A stretch of DNA of 64,000 nucleotides from Azospirillum oleiclasticum (GTDB lineage Bacteria; Pseudomonadota; Alphaproteobacteria; Azospirillales; Azospirillaceae), in assembly GCF_013423485.1 (NCBI RefSeq), contig NZ_JABFFR010000005.1, positions 372,001-436,000 of the forward strand, given 5' to 3'. Both the position numbers and the translations under genes were made by a program. Below, piece after piece: positions 15,678-25,892 of this stretch; position 1 is the stretch's first letter, and every line of letters begins with the position of its first letter. Below the pieces are notes generated by a model, which was not told the origin of the DNA, searched no databases, and saw nothing but the letters and a program-made list of their open reading frames with translations.

Positions 15678-16226
15678 CTACCTTGGCGGGAACGGTGTGT
15701 TCGGCTTGTTCAAGGCGTTCTTGAAAGCGTTCATCATGGCGGTCATTTGGTCAAACGACTGTTGCTTCTTGTCCATCAGCGCCTGAAGTCTCAGGAGAGA
15801 CAGCTGCAAATTGGCGGTCACCGTATCGATCTTCGTTTTCAACCAAGTCGTGGCATCGCTGAATTGCTGCTGATTCCACGGCGTGGCCGTGTTGCCGGAG
15901 AAACCCGCGTCCTTGAGGAAGGCGTCGAGCTTTGCGGTGTTGCCACTGTTCGAAAAGGTGAGCTGTCTGACATCGACCGTAACGGTCGGCGACGATGGGC
16001 GTTTCTGCTCAAGCAGGTTCAAAGCCGGCTTCGCAAGCGACAACCAATTGTTCATGTTTTGTATATTGGTCAATTCGTCCTGAATGCTTTTATCCAGTGC
16101 GGCGATGCGCTCGGCATAAACCGCGGCGATCTGGTTGGCCAGATCGCCGCTGCTTCCCGAGGACTGCTGACCGTTCGTCGCATGGGACACGGTGGTGGTG
16201 ATCTTCGAGCTGAGAACGGCGGGCAT
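15678..16226 (-). CDS. Unrecognised helical protein, possibly secreted
   Basis: A 182-residue protein I cannot assign. It is rich in Ser, Thr, Gln and Asn, has no membrane segment or Sec signal, has a predicted helical region near residues 20-60 and a second one at the C-terminus (LSLLRLQALMDKKQQSFDQM). The polar composition and end coiled coil remind me of type III-secreted tip or filament proteins, but the resemblance is weak and no secretion genes are nearby. Base composition is lower in GC than the flanking operons. Two starts are possible: ATG 16226 or six codons upstream at 16244. Confidence 0.55.
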   Translation of the reverse strand: MPAVLSSKITTTVSHATNGQQSSGSSGDLANQIAAVYAERIAALDKSIQDELTNIQNMNNWLSLAKPALNLLEQKRPSSPTVTVDVRQLTFSNSGNTAKLDAFLKDAGFSGNTATPWNQQQFSDATTWLKTKIDTVTANLQLSLLRLQALMDKKQQSFDQMTAMMNAFKNALNKPNTPFPPR

Positions 16227-16416
16227 GCGGACGGTCCCTTCCATCGTCTCACGGTCGCGCGATCCCCACCCGCTGGCATCGTCCCGATCTGTCCAGCCGC
16301 CGGTCGAATTGACCTGTCCCGTGATTGTTGAAAAGGCAATCTAACATACCCCGCTGTGCAGAACCATCCCGCCGTTCCTGCCGTTCCCGTGCCGGTCAGC
16401 ACCGGCTGTTCGCCCC

Positions 16417-17403
16417 TCAGGTGCTGCGGCGGCGCAGGTGGTGGGCGATCTCGCCCACGATGCCGCGGCGGAAGAGCAGCACGCAGACCACGAAGATGGC
16501 GCCGATCACCACCGGCACCGGCAGGCTGGTGGCGGCCAGATAGTTGCCCAGCGCCACCACGAAGCCTGCGCCCACCACGGGACCCAGCAGGGTCCCCATG
16601 CCGCCCAGAAGCGTCATCAGCACCACCTCGCCCGACATCTGCCACGTCACGTCGGTCAAGCTGGCGAGCTGGAAGACCAGCGCCTTGGTGCCGCCCGCCA
16701 GCCCGGCGAGCGAAGCCGACAGCACGAAGGCCAGCAGCTTGTAGCGTTCCGTGCGGTAGCCCAGCGACACGGCGCGCGGCTCGTTCTCGCGGATCGCCTT
16801 CAGCACCTGGCCGAAGGGGGAGTGCACGGTGCGCCAGATCAGCGCGAAGCCGGCCAGGAACACCGCCAGCACGAAGTAATACATCACCAGCGGCTGGTTC
16901 AGGTCGAACAGCCCGAACAGCCGGCCGCGCGGCACGCCCTGGATGCCGTCCTCGCCGCCGGTGAAGGGCAGTTGCAGCGCCAGGAAGAAGACCATCTGCG
17001 ACAGCGCCAGCGTGATCATCGCGAAGTAGATGCCCTGCCGCCGGATCGCCAGCGCCCCGAAGACGAGGCCCATCAGGGCCGCCGATGCGGTGCCCAGCAG
17101 GATGCTGAGCGCCGGCTCCAGCCCCCACACCTTGGCGGCGTGCGCGGTGACGTAGGCCGCCCCGCCGAAGAAGGCCGCATGCCCGAAGCTGAGCAGCCCG
17201 GCGAAGCCGATCAGCAGGTTGAAGGCGCAGGCGAACAGCGCGAAGCACAGCACCTTCATGACGAAGACGGGGTAGAGCAGGAAGGGTGCGGCGACCGCCA
17301 CGCCGAGGCCGAGGAGGATCAGGGCGATGCGGGTGCCGCGGTCGCGGTCCGCCGTGTGCGGTGCCGCGGCCGGAAGGACGGCGCTTGAAATCTTGCTGGT
17401 CAT
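16417..17403 (-). CDS. livM: Branched-chain-type ABC transporter permease LivM
   Basis: Inner-membrane permease, 328 residues, with the LivM hallmark NLLIGFAGLLSFGHAAFFG and about eight membrane segments. Last gene of a Liv-type transporter set; it starts 3 bases after livH. Liv-type systems import amino acids but also carnitine-like, short hydroxy-acid or urea ligands. The substrate here is suggested by the enzymes upstream (BKACE cluster) rather than by this protein. Confidence 0.9.
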   Translation of the reverse strand: MTSKISSAVLPAAAPHTADRDRGTRIALILLGLGVAVAAPFLLYPVFVMKVLCFALFACAFNLLIGFAGLLSFGHAAFFGGAAYVTAHAAKVWGLEPALSILLGTASAALMGLVFGALAIRRQGIYFAMITLALSQMVFFLALQLPFTGGEDGIQGVPRGRLFGLFDLNQPLVMYYFVLAVFLAGFALIWRTVHSPFGQVLKAIRENEPRAVSLGYRTERYKLLAFVLSASLAGLAGGTKALVFQLASLTDVTWQMSGEVVLMTLLGGMGTLLGPVVGAGFVVALGNYLAATSLPVPVVIGAIFVVCVLLFRRGIVGEIAHHLRRRST

Positions 17404-17406
17404 GGC

Positions 17407-18294
17407 TCAGCGCTCCCGCCCGAAGAGGCCCGCGGGCTTGATGAGAAGGACGATCGCCATCACGACGAACACCACGATGTTGGACGCCTCGGGGTAGACG
17501 ACCTTCGCCAGCCCCTCCAGCAGCCCCAGCCCCAGCCCGGTGACGATGGCGCCCAGGATCGAGCCCATGCCGCCGATCACCACCACCGCGAAGACGACCA
17601 CGATGAGGTTCGAGCCCATCAGCGGATTGACCTGATAGATCGGCGCGGCCAGAACGCCGGCCAAGCCGGCCAGCGCCACCCCGAAGCCGTAGGTCAGCGT
17701 GACCATGACCGGCACGTTGATGCCGAAGGCCTGCACAAGCGTCGGGTTCTCGGTGGCGGCGCGCAGGTAGGCGCCGAGCCGCGTCCGCTCGATGGCGTAC
17801 CATGTGCCCAGACAGGTGATCAGCGAAGCGACGATCACCCAGCCGCGGTAATTGGGTAGGAACATGAAGCCCAGATTCTGGCCGCCGCGCAGCGCGTCGG
17901 GGATAGGGTAGGGCTGGCCGGAGGCACCGTACCAGTGGCGGAACGCCCCCTCCAGGATCAGCGCGACGCCAAAGGTCAGCAGCAGGCCGTAGAGATGGTC
18001 CAGCTTGTACAGCCGGCTCAGCATCGTCTTCTCCAGCACGACACCGAACAGCCCGACCAGCAGCGGCGCCAGCAGCAGCGCCGGCCAGTAGCCGATTCCG
18101 AAATGCTGCATCAGCAGCCATGCGGCGAAGGCGCCCACCATGTAGAGGGCGCCATGCGCGAAGTTGATCACGTTGAGCATGCCGAAGATCACGGCAAGCC
18201 CAAGGCTCAGCAGGGCGTAGAACGACCCGTTGATCAGCCCGAGCAGCAGTTGCCCGAACAGCGCCTGCGTCGGGATTCCGAACAGCGTGACCAT
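17407..18294 (-). CDS. livH: Branched-chain-type ABC transporter permease LivH
   Basis: Inner-membrane permease, 295 residues. The family-typical GLINGSFYALLSLGLAVIFG and NVINFAHGALYMVGAF are near the start, and VVVIGGMGSILGAIVTGLG is near residue 240. It pairs with LivM. It lies 30 bases after livF, on the same strand. Confidence 0.92.
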   Translation of the reverse strand: MVTLFGIPTQALFGQLLLGLINGSFYALLSLGLAVIFGMLNVINFAHGALYMVGAFAAWLLMQHFGIGYWPALLLAPLLVGLFGVVLEKTMLSRLYKLDHLYGLLLTFGVALILEGAFRHWYGASGQPYPIPDALRGGQNLGFMFLPNYRGWVIVASLITCLGTWYAIERTRLGAYLRAATENPTLVQAFGINVPVMVTLTYGFGVALAGLAGVLAAPIYQVNPLMGSNLIVVVFAVVVIGGMGSILGAIVTGLGLGLLEGLAKVVYPEASNIVVFVVMAIVLLIKPAGLFGRER

Positions 18295-18324
18295 GCGGCC
18301 AGCTCCTCCCTGGTGTTTCTTGAC

Positions 18325-19032
18325 TCAGACCCCGAGATACGTGTGCAGCTTCTCGCTGTTGGCGGCGAGCTGGTCGTTGGGGATCATGTCCACGACGTGG
18401 CCCTCCTCCATCACGTAGTGGCGGTCGGCGATGGTGGCGGCGAAGCGGAAGTTCTGTTCCACCATCAGGATGGTGAAGCCGCGCCGCTTCAGCGCGTGGA
18501 TGGCGCGGCCGATCTGTTCGATGATGACGGGGGCGAGACCCTCGGTCGGCTCGTCGAGCAGGATCAGGTCGGCGCCGGTGCGCAGGATGCGGGCGACCGC
18601 CAGCATCTGCTGCTCGCCGCCGGACAGCCGGGTGCCCTGCGTGGAGCCGCGGCCCACGAGGTTGGGGAACAGCTCGTGAATCTGCGCGACCGTCATGCCG
18701 CCGGGCTTCACCACCGGCGGCAGCGTCAGGTTCTCGTCCACCGACAGGCTGGAGAAGATGCCGCGCTCCTCCGGCACATAACCGATGCCGAGCCGGGCCA
18801 CCCGGTGCTGCGCCATGCCGACCAGCTCGGTGCCGCGGAAGCGGATGGAGCCGGTGCGCTTGGACACGATGCCCATCACCGCACGCATGGTCGTGGTCTT
18901 GCCCGCACCGTTGCGGCCGAGCAGCGTGACCACCTCGCCCTGCCGCACCTCCAGCCCCACCCCGTGCAGGATGTGGCTTTCGCCGTAGAAGGCGTGCAGG
19001 TCGGCGATTTCCAGCATGGGGGTGTCAGGCAT
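18325..19032 (-). CDS. livF: Branched-chain-type ABC transporter ATPase LivF
   Basis: ATP-binding subunit, 235 residues. Walker A GRNGAGKTT, the signature LSGGEQQML, Walker B LILLDEPTEGLAP and the H-loop MVEQNF are all intact. It overlaps the end of livG by eight bases, so translation is coupled. Confidence 0.93.
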   Translation of the reverse strand: MPDTPMLEIADLHAFYGESHILHGVGLEVRQGEVVTLLGRNGAGKTTTMRAVMGIVSKRTGSIRFRGTELVGMAQHRVARLGIGYVPEERGIFSSLSVDENLTLPPVVKPGGMTVAQIHELFPNLVGRGSTQGTRLSGGEQQMLAVARILRTGADLILLDEPTEGLAPVIIEQIGRAIHALKRRGFTILMVEQNFRFAATIADRHYVMEEGHVVDMIPNDQLAANSEKLHTYLGV

Positions 19033-19792
19033 GACCCGCCCCGTGGGTTCCGGTGCCCATGTAGGCCTCCATGACCTCGGCGTTGCGCGACACCACCGCG
19101 TAAGGCCCCTCCGCCAGGACCTCGCCGCGGCGGAGCACGGTGATGGTGTCGGACAAATGGGCGACGACCGACAGATTGTGCTCCACCATCAGGATGGTGC
19201 GGTCGGCCGCGACGCGCTTGATGAGGGCCGCCGTGCGCTCGATGTCCTCGTGCCCCATGCCGGCCAGCGGCTCGTCGAGCAGCATCACCTCAGGATCGAG
19301 CGCCAGGGTGGTGGCGATCTCCAGCGCGCGCTTGCGGCCGTAGGGCAGTTCCGCCGCCGTGTGGCCGGTCCAGGGGGTGAGGTTGACCGCCTCGATCAGC
19401 GCCGTCGCCCGCTCGTGCAGCGCGTGCAGGGAGGATTCCGCCTTCCAGAAATGGAAGCTGGTGCCCTGGTGCCGTTGCAGGGCGACCCGGACATTCTCCA
19501 GCACCGTCAGGTGCGGGAACACCGCCGAGATCTGGAAGGAGCGCACCAGCCCCAGCCGCGCCACGTCGGCCGGCCGCATGGCGGTGATGTCGCGGCCCTT
19601 GAACAGGATGCGGCCCGCCGTGGGCGGCAGGAATTTGGTGAGCAGGTTGAAGACGGTGCTCTTGCCGGCCCCGTTGGGGCCGATCAGCGCGTGGATGGTG
19701 CCGCGGCGGACCTGGAGGTTGACCTCCTTCACCGCCGTGAAGCCCTTGAACTCCTTGGTGAGTCCGACGGCCTCCAGGATCGTGTCGTGCAT
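19025..19792 (-). CDS. livG: Branched-chain-type ABC transporter ATPase LivG
   Basis: ATP-binding subunit, 255 residues. Walker A GPNGAGKST, Walker B VMLLDEPLAGMG followed by H-loop VEHNL, and the long insertion between Walker A and signature typical of LivG are present. The signature reads LPYGRKRALEIA, the usual LivG variant. It follows the binding-protein gene after a 99-base spacer containing a short tandem repeat. Confidence 0.92.
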   Translation of the reverse strand: MHDTILEAVGLTKEFKGFTAVKEVNLQVRRGTIHALIGPNGAGKSTVFNLLTKFLPPTAGRILFKGRDITAMRPADVARLGLVRSFQISAVFPHLTVLENVRVALQRHQGTSFHFWKAESSLHALHERATALIEAVNLTPWTGHTAAELPYGRKRALEIATTLALDPEVMLLDEPLAGMGHEDIERTAALIKRVAADRTILMVEHNLSVVAHLSDTITVLRRGEVLAEGPYAVVSRNAEVMEAYMGTGTHGAGHA

Positions 19793-19820
19793 CGTCGTGG
19801 GTCCGGTTGCCGGCCAGGAT

Positions 19821-19849
19821 GTGGAAGGGCGAGCGTGTGGAAGGGCGAG
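19821..19849. repeat. 16-bp tandem duplication between binding-protein gene and livG
   Basis: GTGGAAGGGCGAG occurs at 19821-19833 and again at 19837-19849 (16-base period). It lies in the only sizeable spacer of the transporter operon, after the binding-protein stop and before the livG start. No function is evident. Confidence 0.75.
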
Positions 19850-19891
19850 GAGAGGGGCGGGGAACCCGTCGGCTCCCCACCCGTCGCGCCG

Positions 19892-21094
19892 TCACTTCAC
19901 AAGCGGGCAGCCGCTCTTCTTCGGGTCGATGTAGGCCTGGTCGCCGGGGATGTCCTTCAGCACCTTGAAGTAATCCCAGGGATGCTTGCTCTCCGCCGGG
20001 GTCTTCACTTGGAGCAGGTACATGTGGTTCATGACGCGGCCGTTGTCGGCGATGCGCACGTCCTTCATCATCATGTCGTTGACCGGCATGCCGCGCATCT
20101 TGGCGGCGACCTTGTCGGGATCGTCGGTGCCGGCTTCCTGCACCGCCTTCAGGTAATGCTTGACGGAGGAATAGACGCCGGCCTGGTTCATCGACGGCTT
20201 GCGCCCCGTCCGCTCCTCGAAGCGCTTCGACCAGGCGCGGGTCTCGTCGGTCATGTCCCAGTAGAAGGAGTTCGCCAGCGTCAGGCCCTGCGCGATGGGC
20301 AGGCCCAGCGCGTGCACGTCGTTGATGTTCAGCAGCAGCGCCGCCATCGTCTGGCCGCCCTGGGGCAGGCCGAATTCGGACGCCTGCTTGACCGCGTTGA
20401 TGGTGTCGCCGCCGGCGTTGGCGAAGCCGACGACCTGGGCGCCCGACGACTGCGCCTGCAACAGGAAGGACGAGAAATCCGAGGTGCCGAGCGGGTGGCG
20501 CACGCCGCCCTTCACGGTGCCGCCGATCTCCTTCAGGGTGCTGGCGGCCTCGGCCTCAAGCGAATGGCCGAAGGCGTAGTCGGCGGTGAGGAAGTACCAG
20601 CTCTTGCGGCCCTGCTCGACCAGCGCGCGGGCGGTGGCGGAGGCGACGGCGTGGTTGTCCCAGGTCCAGTGGAAGCCGTAGGGGCTGCACTCCTTGCCCG
20701 TCAGGTCGGTGGAGCCGGGGCCGGACATCAGGAACAGCCGCTTCTTGTCGCGGGTGATCACCTGCACCGCCAGCGCCGCGGCGGAGTTCGGCACGTCGGC
20801 GACGACATCGACCTTCTCGGTGTCGATCCACTGGCGGGCGAGGTTGGCGGCGATGTCGGCCTTGTTCTGGTGGTCGCCGACGATGATCTCGACCTTGGTG
20901 CCGTTGACGGCGTTGCCGAACTCCTCGGCCGCCAGCCGCGCCGCGATGGCCGAGCCCTCGCCGTTGATGTCGGCGTAGATGCCCGAACGGTCGGACAGCA
21001 TGCCGATCTTGATGACGTTGTCCGACATCTGCGCGTGCGCCGCGCCGGAGGCCAGAGTGGCGAGGGCGGTGCCGGCAAGAAGGATGCTGCGCAT
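19892..21094 (-). CDS. Liv-type periplasmic substrate-binding protein
   Basis: Binding protein of 400 residues with a clear signal peptide (MRSILLAGTALATLASGAAHA). The mature protein starts DNVIKIGMLSDRSGIYADINGEGS, typical of the type I Liv/amide-urea binding family. Its position after three catabolic enzymes and before livGFHM makes it the specificity determinant of the cluster. This subgroup often binds carboxylates other than Leu/Ile/Val. Ligand here unknown; a 3-hydroxy acid is inferred from the enzymes. The gene ends 99 bases from livG. Confidence 0.88.
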   Translation of the reverse strand: MRSILLAGTALATLASGAAHAQMSDNVIKIGMLSDRSGIYADINGEGSAIAARLAAEEFGNAVNGTKVEIIVGDHQNKADIAANLARQWIDTEKVDVVADVPNSAAALAVQVITRDKKRLFLMSGPGSTDLTGKECSPYGFHWTWDNHAVASATARALVEQGRKSWYFLTADYAFGHSLEAEAASTLKEIGGTVKGGVRHPLGTSDFSSFLLQAQSSGAQVVGFANAGGDTINAVKQASEFGLPQGGQTMAALLLNINDVHALGLPIAQGLTLANSFYWDMTDETRAWSKRFEERTGRKPSMNQAGVYSSVKHYLKAVQEAGTDDPDKVAAKMRGMPVNDMMMKDVRIADNGRVMNHMYLLQVKTPAESKHPWDYFKVLKDIPGDQAYIDPKKSGCPLVK

Positions 21095-21174
21095 GGTTCG
21101 CTCCCTTGGGTGGTGTTTTCTGTGGTTGGGACGGGCCGGCGGTTCGGCCGGCCCGGCTGTGTCAGTGGGCCGGC

Positions 21175-21954
21175 TCAATGGGTGGTGTAGCCGCCGTCCA
21201 CCGGGATGGCGGCTCCGGTGACCGACGCCGCGGCGTCGGAGCACAGGAAGGCGATCATCTCCGCGACCTCCTCCGGCTGGACCGGCTTGCCGGTCGGCAT
21301 CCGCTGGAGGAAGACGGTGTTGAGGACCTGATCCTCGGCCAGGCCGGTCACCTGCGCCTGCTGGGCGATCTGCCGCTCGATGATGGGGGTCATCACCGTG
21401 CCGGGGCACACGGCGTTGCAGGTGATGCCGTGGGGTGCCGCCTCGATCGCCACCGCCTTGGTCAGCCCGACCAGCCCGTGCTTGGCGGCGACATAGGCCG
21501 GCTTGTGCGGCGCCCCGACCATGCCGAGGACGGAGGCGGTGTTGACGATGCGGCCCCAGCGCCGCTCCATCATCGACGGCAGCACCGCCTTGATGGCGTG
21601 GAAGGCGGCGCTGAGGTTGACCGCCAGGACGAGGTCCCACTTCTCCTCGGGGAACTCGTGCAGCGCCGCGACATGCTGCACCCCGGCGTTGTTCACCAGG
21701 ATGTCGATCGGCCCCAGCGTGGCGGCGGCCTCCGCGATCAGGCCGCGGGTCTCTTCCGGCCGGCTGAGGTCGGCGGGGGAGAAGACGACCGTGGAGCCGG
21801 TCTCCGCCGCGATCCCGGCGCAGAGACGCTCGATCTCCTCCCGGTCGCCCAGCCCGTTCAGCACAACGTTACAGCCGCGCGCGGCCAGCAGGCGGGCCGT
21901 CGACAGGCCGATCCCGCTGGTGGCCCCGGTCACGACCGCGTTTCTGTTCTTCAT
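21175..21954 (-). CDS. SDR, 3-hydroxybutyrate dehydrogenase-like
   Basis: SDR of 259 residues with TGATSGIG, the NNAG motif, an active-site Tyr/Lys in PAYVAAKHG and a GLTKAVAIEAAPHGITCNAVCPG segment. These match D-3-hydroxybutyrate dehydrogenase (BdhA), which interconverts acetoacetate and 3-hydroxybutyrate. That fits its partner BKACE, whose reaction releases acetoacetate. The ATG at 21954 has GGAG 8 bases upstream; a GTG three codons earlier lacks a spaced SD. Gene spacing: 30 bases after the BKACE gene. Confidence 0.85.
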   Translation of the reverse strand: MKNRNAVVTGATSGIGLSTARLLAARGCNVVLNGLGDREEIERLCAGIAAETGSTVVFSPADLSRPEETRGLIAEAAATLGPIDILVNNAGVQHVAALHEFPEEKWDLVLAVNLSAAFHAIKAVLPSMMERRWGRIVNTASVLGMVGAPHKPAYVAAKHGLVGLTKAVAIEAAPHGITCNAVCPGTVMTPIIERQIAQQAQVTGLAEDQVLNTVFLQRMPTGKPVQPEEVAEMIAFLCSDAAASVTGAAIPVDGGYTTH

Positions 21955-21984
21955 CTCGTTCACTCCGTTGGCGCCGGGTCCGGC

Positions 21985-22923
21985 TCAGAAGGCGGTCTGG
22001 TCGCCGCCCTTCAGGCCGAGCCGCGCGCGCGCCTCGGCGGGGGTGGCTATGGTGAGCGACAGTTCCTCCAGGATGCGTCTGATCTTCGCGACCTGCTCGG
22101 CGCTGTTGCGGGCCATGCGGCCCTTGCCGAGGTACAGGCTGTCCTCCAGCCCGACGCGGACGTTGCCGCCCATCACGCCGGCCATGGTGACGAAGGGCAT
22201 CTGGTGGCGGCCGGCGGCCAGCACCGACCATTCGTAGGCGTCGCCGAACAGATGGTCGGCGGTCTCGCGCATGAAGACGAGGTTGCGGTGCTCCGCCCCG
22301 ATCCCGCCGAGGATGCCGAAGATCGTCTGCACGAAGAGCGGCGGTTTCACCAGCCCGCGGTCGAGGAAATGGGCGAGGTTGTAGAGGTGGCCGACGTCGT
22401 AGCACTCGAACTCGAACCGCGTGCCGCAGCCTTCACCCAGATGCTCAAGAATGTAGGCGATGTCGCGGAAGGTGTTGCGGAAAATGAAGTCGTCGGTGCT
22501 CCGCAGATAGGGCTCTTCCCAATCGTGCTTCCAGTCCTTGTAGCGGTCGGCCAGCGGGAAGATGCCGAAGTTCATCGAGCCCATGTTGAGCGAGCACATC
22601 TCCGGCTTGGCCAGCAGCGGGGCGGCCAGCCGCTCCTGCACCGTCATGGCGAGGGAGCCGCCGGTTGTGATGTTGAGCACCGCGTCGGTGGACTGCTTCA
22701 GCCGCGGCAGGAACTGCATGAACACTGCCGGATCGGGCGACGGCTGCCCGGTCTGCGGGTCGCGGGCGTGCAGATGCAGGATCGCGGCACCGGCCTCGGC
22801 GGCGCCGACGCCCTGCTCGACGATCTCGTCCGGCGTCACCGGCAGCGCGTCGGACATGGTCGGGGTGTGGATCGACCCCGTCAGCGCGCAGCTTATGATG
22901 ACCGGTTTCGATGATGCGGCCAT
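21985..22923 (-). CDS. Beta-keto acid cleavage enzyme (BKACE, DUF849)
   Basis: Metal-dependent TIM-barrel enzyme, 312 residues. BKACEs condense a beta-keto acid with acetyl-CoA and release acetoacetate plus a new acyl-CoA. Family features: CALTGSIHTPTMS near the N-terminus, the metal-binding HLHARD, NITTGG, and GVMGGNVRVGLEDSLYLGKG. The best known members act on 3-keto-5-aminohexanoate (lysine fermentation) and dehydrocarnitine. The specificity of this one cannot be read from sequence by eye. It lies between a 3-hydroxy-acid dehydrogenase gene and a BdhA-like gene. Confidence 0.9.
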   Translation of the reverse strand: MAASSKPVIISCALTGSIHTPTMSDALPVTPDEIVEQGVGAAEAGAAILHLHARDPQTGQPSPDPAVFMQFLPRLKQSTDAVLNITTGGSLAMTVQERLAAPLLAKPEMCSLNMGSMNFGIFPLADRYKDWKHDWEEPYLRSTDDFIFRNTFRDIAYILEHLGEGCGTRFEFECYDVGHLYNLAHFLDRGLVKPPLFVQTIFGILGGIGAEHRNLVFMRETADHLFGDAYEWSVLAAGRHQMPFVTMAGVMGGNVRVGLEDSLYLGKGRMARNSAEQVAKIRRILEELSLTIATPAEARARLGLKGGDQTAF

Positions 22924-22994
22924 GCTGTGGCCCTCCTGTGTGCCCGGCGCGTTGGGCCGGGGATCGTGGTGTGTGTCTCGGGTGGGTGCGGCGG

Positions 22995-23906
22995 TCAGCC
23001 GCCTGCGGGATTATCCAGGCGGCGGAGATGGGCCGCCAGACGGCTGTGGGTTTCAACCGTCTGCGCCTCCGTCCAGGTCCGGAAGCCAGCGCCCGTCTTC
23101 ATGCCGAGCCGGCCGGACGCGACCAGCTCGCGCAGCAGCGGCTGCGGCTCGGCGGAGCGGTCGAGATCGCCCAGCAGATAGCCGTGCACCGCCAGCGTCA
23201 GGTCGGTGCCGACGAGGTCGGCGTTCTCCAGCGGCCCGAGGACGGCGAGGCGGCGGCCGAAGCTGGCCTTGACCACCGCATCGACGGTCTCCGCGTCGCA
23301 GACCCCGTTCTGGACGAGCGCGATCGCCTCCCGCCACAGCGCGTGCTGCAGGCGGTTGCCGATGAAGCCGGGAACGTCCTTGCGGACATGCACCGGCGTC
23401 TTGCCGATGGCGGTGAGCAGCGCGATCATCGTGGCGATGGCGGTCTCGGCGGTGTCCGGCGTCTGCACCACCTCGACCAGCGGGATCAGGTGCGGCGGAT
23501 TCCACCAGTGGGTGCCCATGGCGCGGGATTTGTTGCGCAGCGGCTCGACGATTTGGGTGATCGGGATCACCGACGTGTTGCTCGCCAGCAGCGCGTGCGG
23601 CGGCGCCACCGCCTCCATCGCCAGGAAGACGCGCCGCTTGAGGTCGAGATCCTCCGGCACCGCCTCGATCACCACATCCGCCTCGGCCGCGGCCTCTTCC
23701 ATGGTCGCGCAGGCGTGCACGCGGCCGGCGGCGCCGGTGTCGCGCCCCAGCTCCTCCAGGTTCCGGCGGATACGGTCGGTGATCCCCGCCCGCCGGGTCG
23801 GATCGGGCTCCAGCACATCGACGCGGTGCCCGGCCTCCGCGAAGGCCTGCGCGATCCCGTGCCCCATGAGCCCGGCGCCGATGATGCCGATGCGACGGCC
23901 TGTCAT
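22995..23906 (-). CDS. 3-hydroxyacyl-CoA dehydrogenase family oxidoreductase
   Basis: NAD-dependent dehydrogenase, 303 residues. The N-terminal Rossmann fold GIIGAGLMGHGIAQAFAEAGH is followed by NTSVIPITQI, HWWNPPHLIPLVEVV and a C-terminal domain with GFIGNRLQHALWREA. The family covers 3-hydroxyacyl-CoA, L-carnitine and related 3-hydroxy-acid dehydrogenases. Next to BKACE the logical role is to make the beta-keto acid that BKACE cleaves. The start at 23906 has a strong GAGGGGAGG SD. First gene of an eight-gene operon under a -24/-12 promoter. Confidence 0.88.
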   Translation of the reverse strand: MTGRRIGIIGAGLMGHGIAQAFAEAGHRVDVLEPDPTRRAGITDRIRRNLEELGRDTGAAGRVHACATMEEAAAEADVVIEAVPEDLDLKRRVFLAMEAVAPPHALLASNTSVIPITQIVEPLRNKSRAMGTHWWNPPHLIPLVEVVQTPDTAETAIATMIALLTAIGKTPVHVRKDVPGFIGNRLQHALWREAIALVQNGVCDAETVDAVVKASFGRRLAVLGPLENADLVGTDLTLAVHGYLLGDLDRSAEPQPLLRELVASGRLGMKTGAGFRTWTEAQTVETHSRLAAHLRRLDNPAGG

Positions 23907-23971
23907 GTATCCTCCCCTCGGTCCCGGACGGCGGTTCTTTGTCGCCAATCCTCCGGTTGCCAATACTGTTA

Positions 23972-23986
23972 GCAATGTGTGTGCCA
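23972..23986 (-). promoter_or_regulatory. Sigma-54 (-24/-12) promoter of the BKACE operon
   Basis: On the minus strand the sequence reads TGGCAC-ACACA-TTGC, with the invariant GG and GC exactly 10 bases apart, a full match to the sigma-54 consensus. Transcription would start about 12 bases downstream, near 23960, some 55 bases before the first start codon. A sigma-54 activator gene is divergent from it. Confidence 0.85.
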
Positions 23987-24047
23987 AACTAAAATTCCGT
24001 TCTTTTTCAGTGGTTTGATTGGGAGAATGGGGTGCGTGCCGGGGCAT

Positions 24048-24070
24048 CCGTCCCGGATTTGGCACACGCT
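24048..24070. promoter_or_regulatory. Putative upstream activator site 1
   Basis: CCGTCCCGGATTTGGCACAC and three further bases. Almost the same string recurs 67 bases away at 24115-24138. It lies about 90-110 bases upstream of the predicted sigma-54 transcript start, the usual distance for an enhancer. Binding by the adjacent activator is an inference. Confidence 0.5.
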
Positions 24071-24114
24071 CGGATGTCGGGGCGGCCTGCACCCCGCAAA
24101 TCAGGCCTTTCCAA

Positions 24115-24138
24115 CCGTCCCGGATTTTGACACACACT
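24115..24138. promoter_or_regulatory. Putative upstream activator site 2
   Basis: Second copy of the repeat at 24048-24070, reading CCGTCCCGGATTTTGACACA and four more bases, with one inserted T and two substitutions. It ends about 40 bases before the activator gene start, so it could serve both enhancement of the operon and autoregulation. Confidence 0.5.
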
Positions 24139-24178
24139 GTCCGGAATACTGACAGACGGGCAGGGGAGGGACACGGCC

Positions 24179-25603
<1,425 letters not shown>

Positions 25604-25623
25604 GTGCGGATTGGCCTGTAATA

Positions 25624-25656
25624 CCAACTGCACGAGAGCTTGACTCGTGCCGTTGG
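25624..25656 (+). terminator. Inverted repeat downstream of the sigma-54 activator
   Basis: 13-base arms CCAACTGCACGAG (25624-25636) and CTCGTGCCGTTGG (25644-25656) pair with one mismatch around a 7-base loop, 20 bases after the stop codon. A second GC-rich hairpin follows directly. There is no T tract. Confidence 0.5.
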
Positions 25657-25866
25657 AGGGCCGCGACCGCGGCCCCACGCCCGCATGGGCGTGAAGGCAA
25701 GGGGCCGGATGGCCCCGCCCGCCGTATGAGGGTGCCTTGGACGTGTCAACGTCCATGGCCGATGGTATGAGCCCTCGGCCGGCGTGCGTCAGCCCAGGCA
25801 GCGCCACGGCGTGCCGTTGTCCCGATCCCCGACAACAACGGCGCAATCCTGCCCGGCTGGACGGAA

Positions 25867-25892
25867 GGGTACGCCGACCGGTCGGCGTACCC
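25867..25892 (-). terminator. Perfect 26-base palindrome after the small gene pair
   Basis: Arms GGGTACGCCGACC and GGTCGGCGTACCC abut without a spacer. It lies 25 bases beyond the stop of the 74-residue minus-strand gene and is followed on that strand by a short TTCCGTCC run. It is a probable transcription end; a protein-binding site is the alternative. Confidence 0.5.

Noticed and set aside
15678..16226. Calling this gene a type III secretion EspA-like filament protein
   Set aside because: Only composition and a C-terminal coiled coil resemble that class. There is no specific motif or neighbouring secretion gene, so it is left as unrecognised.
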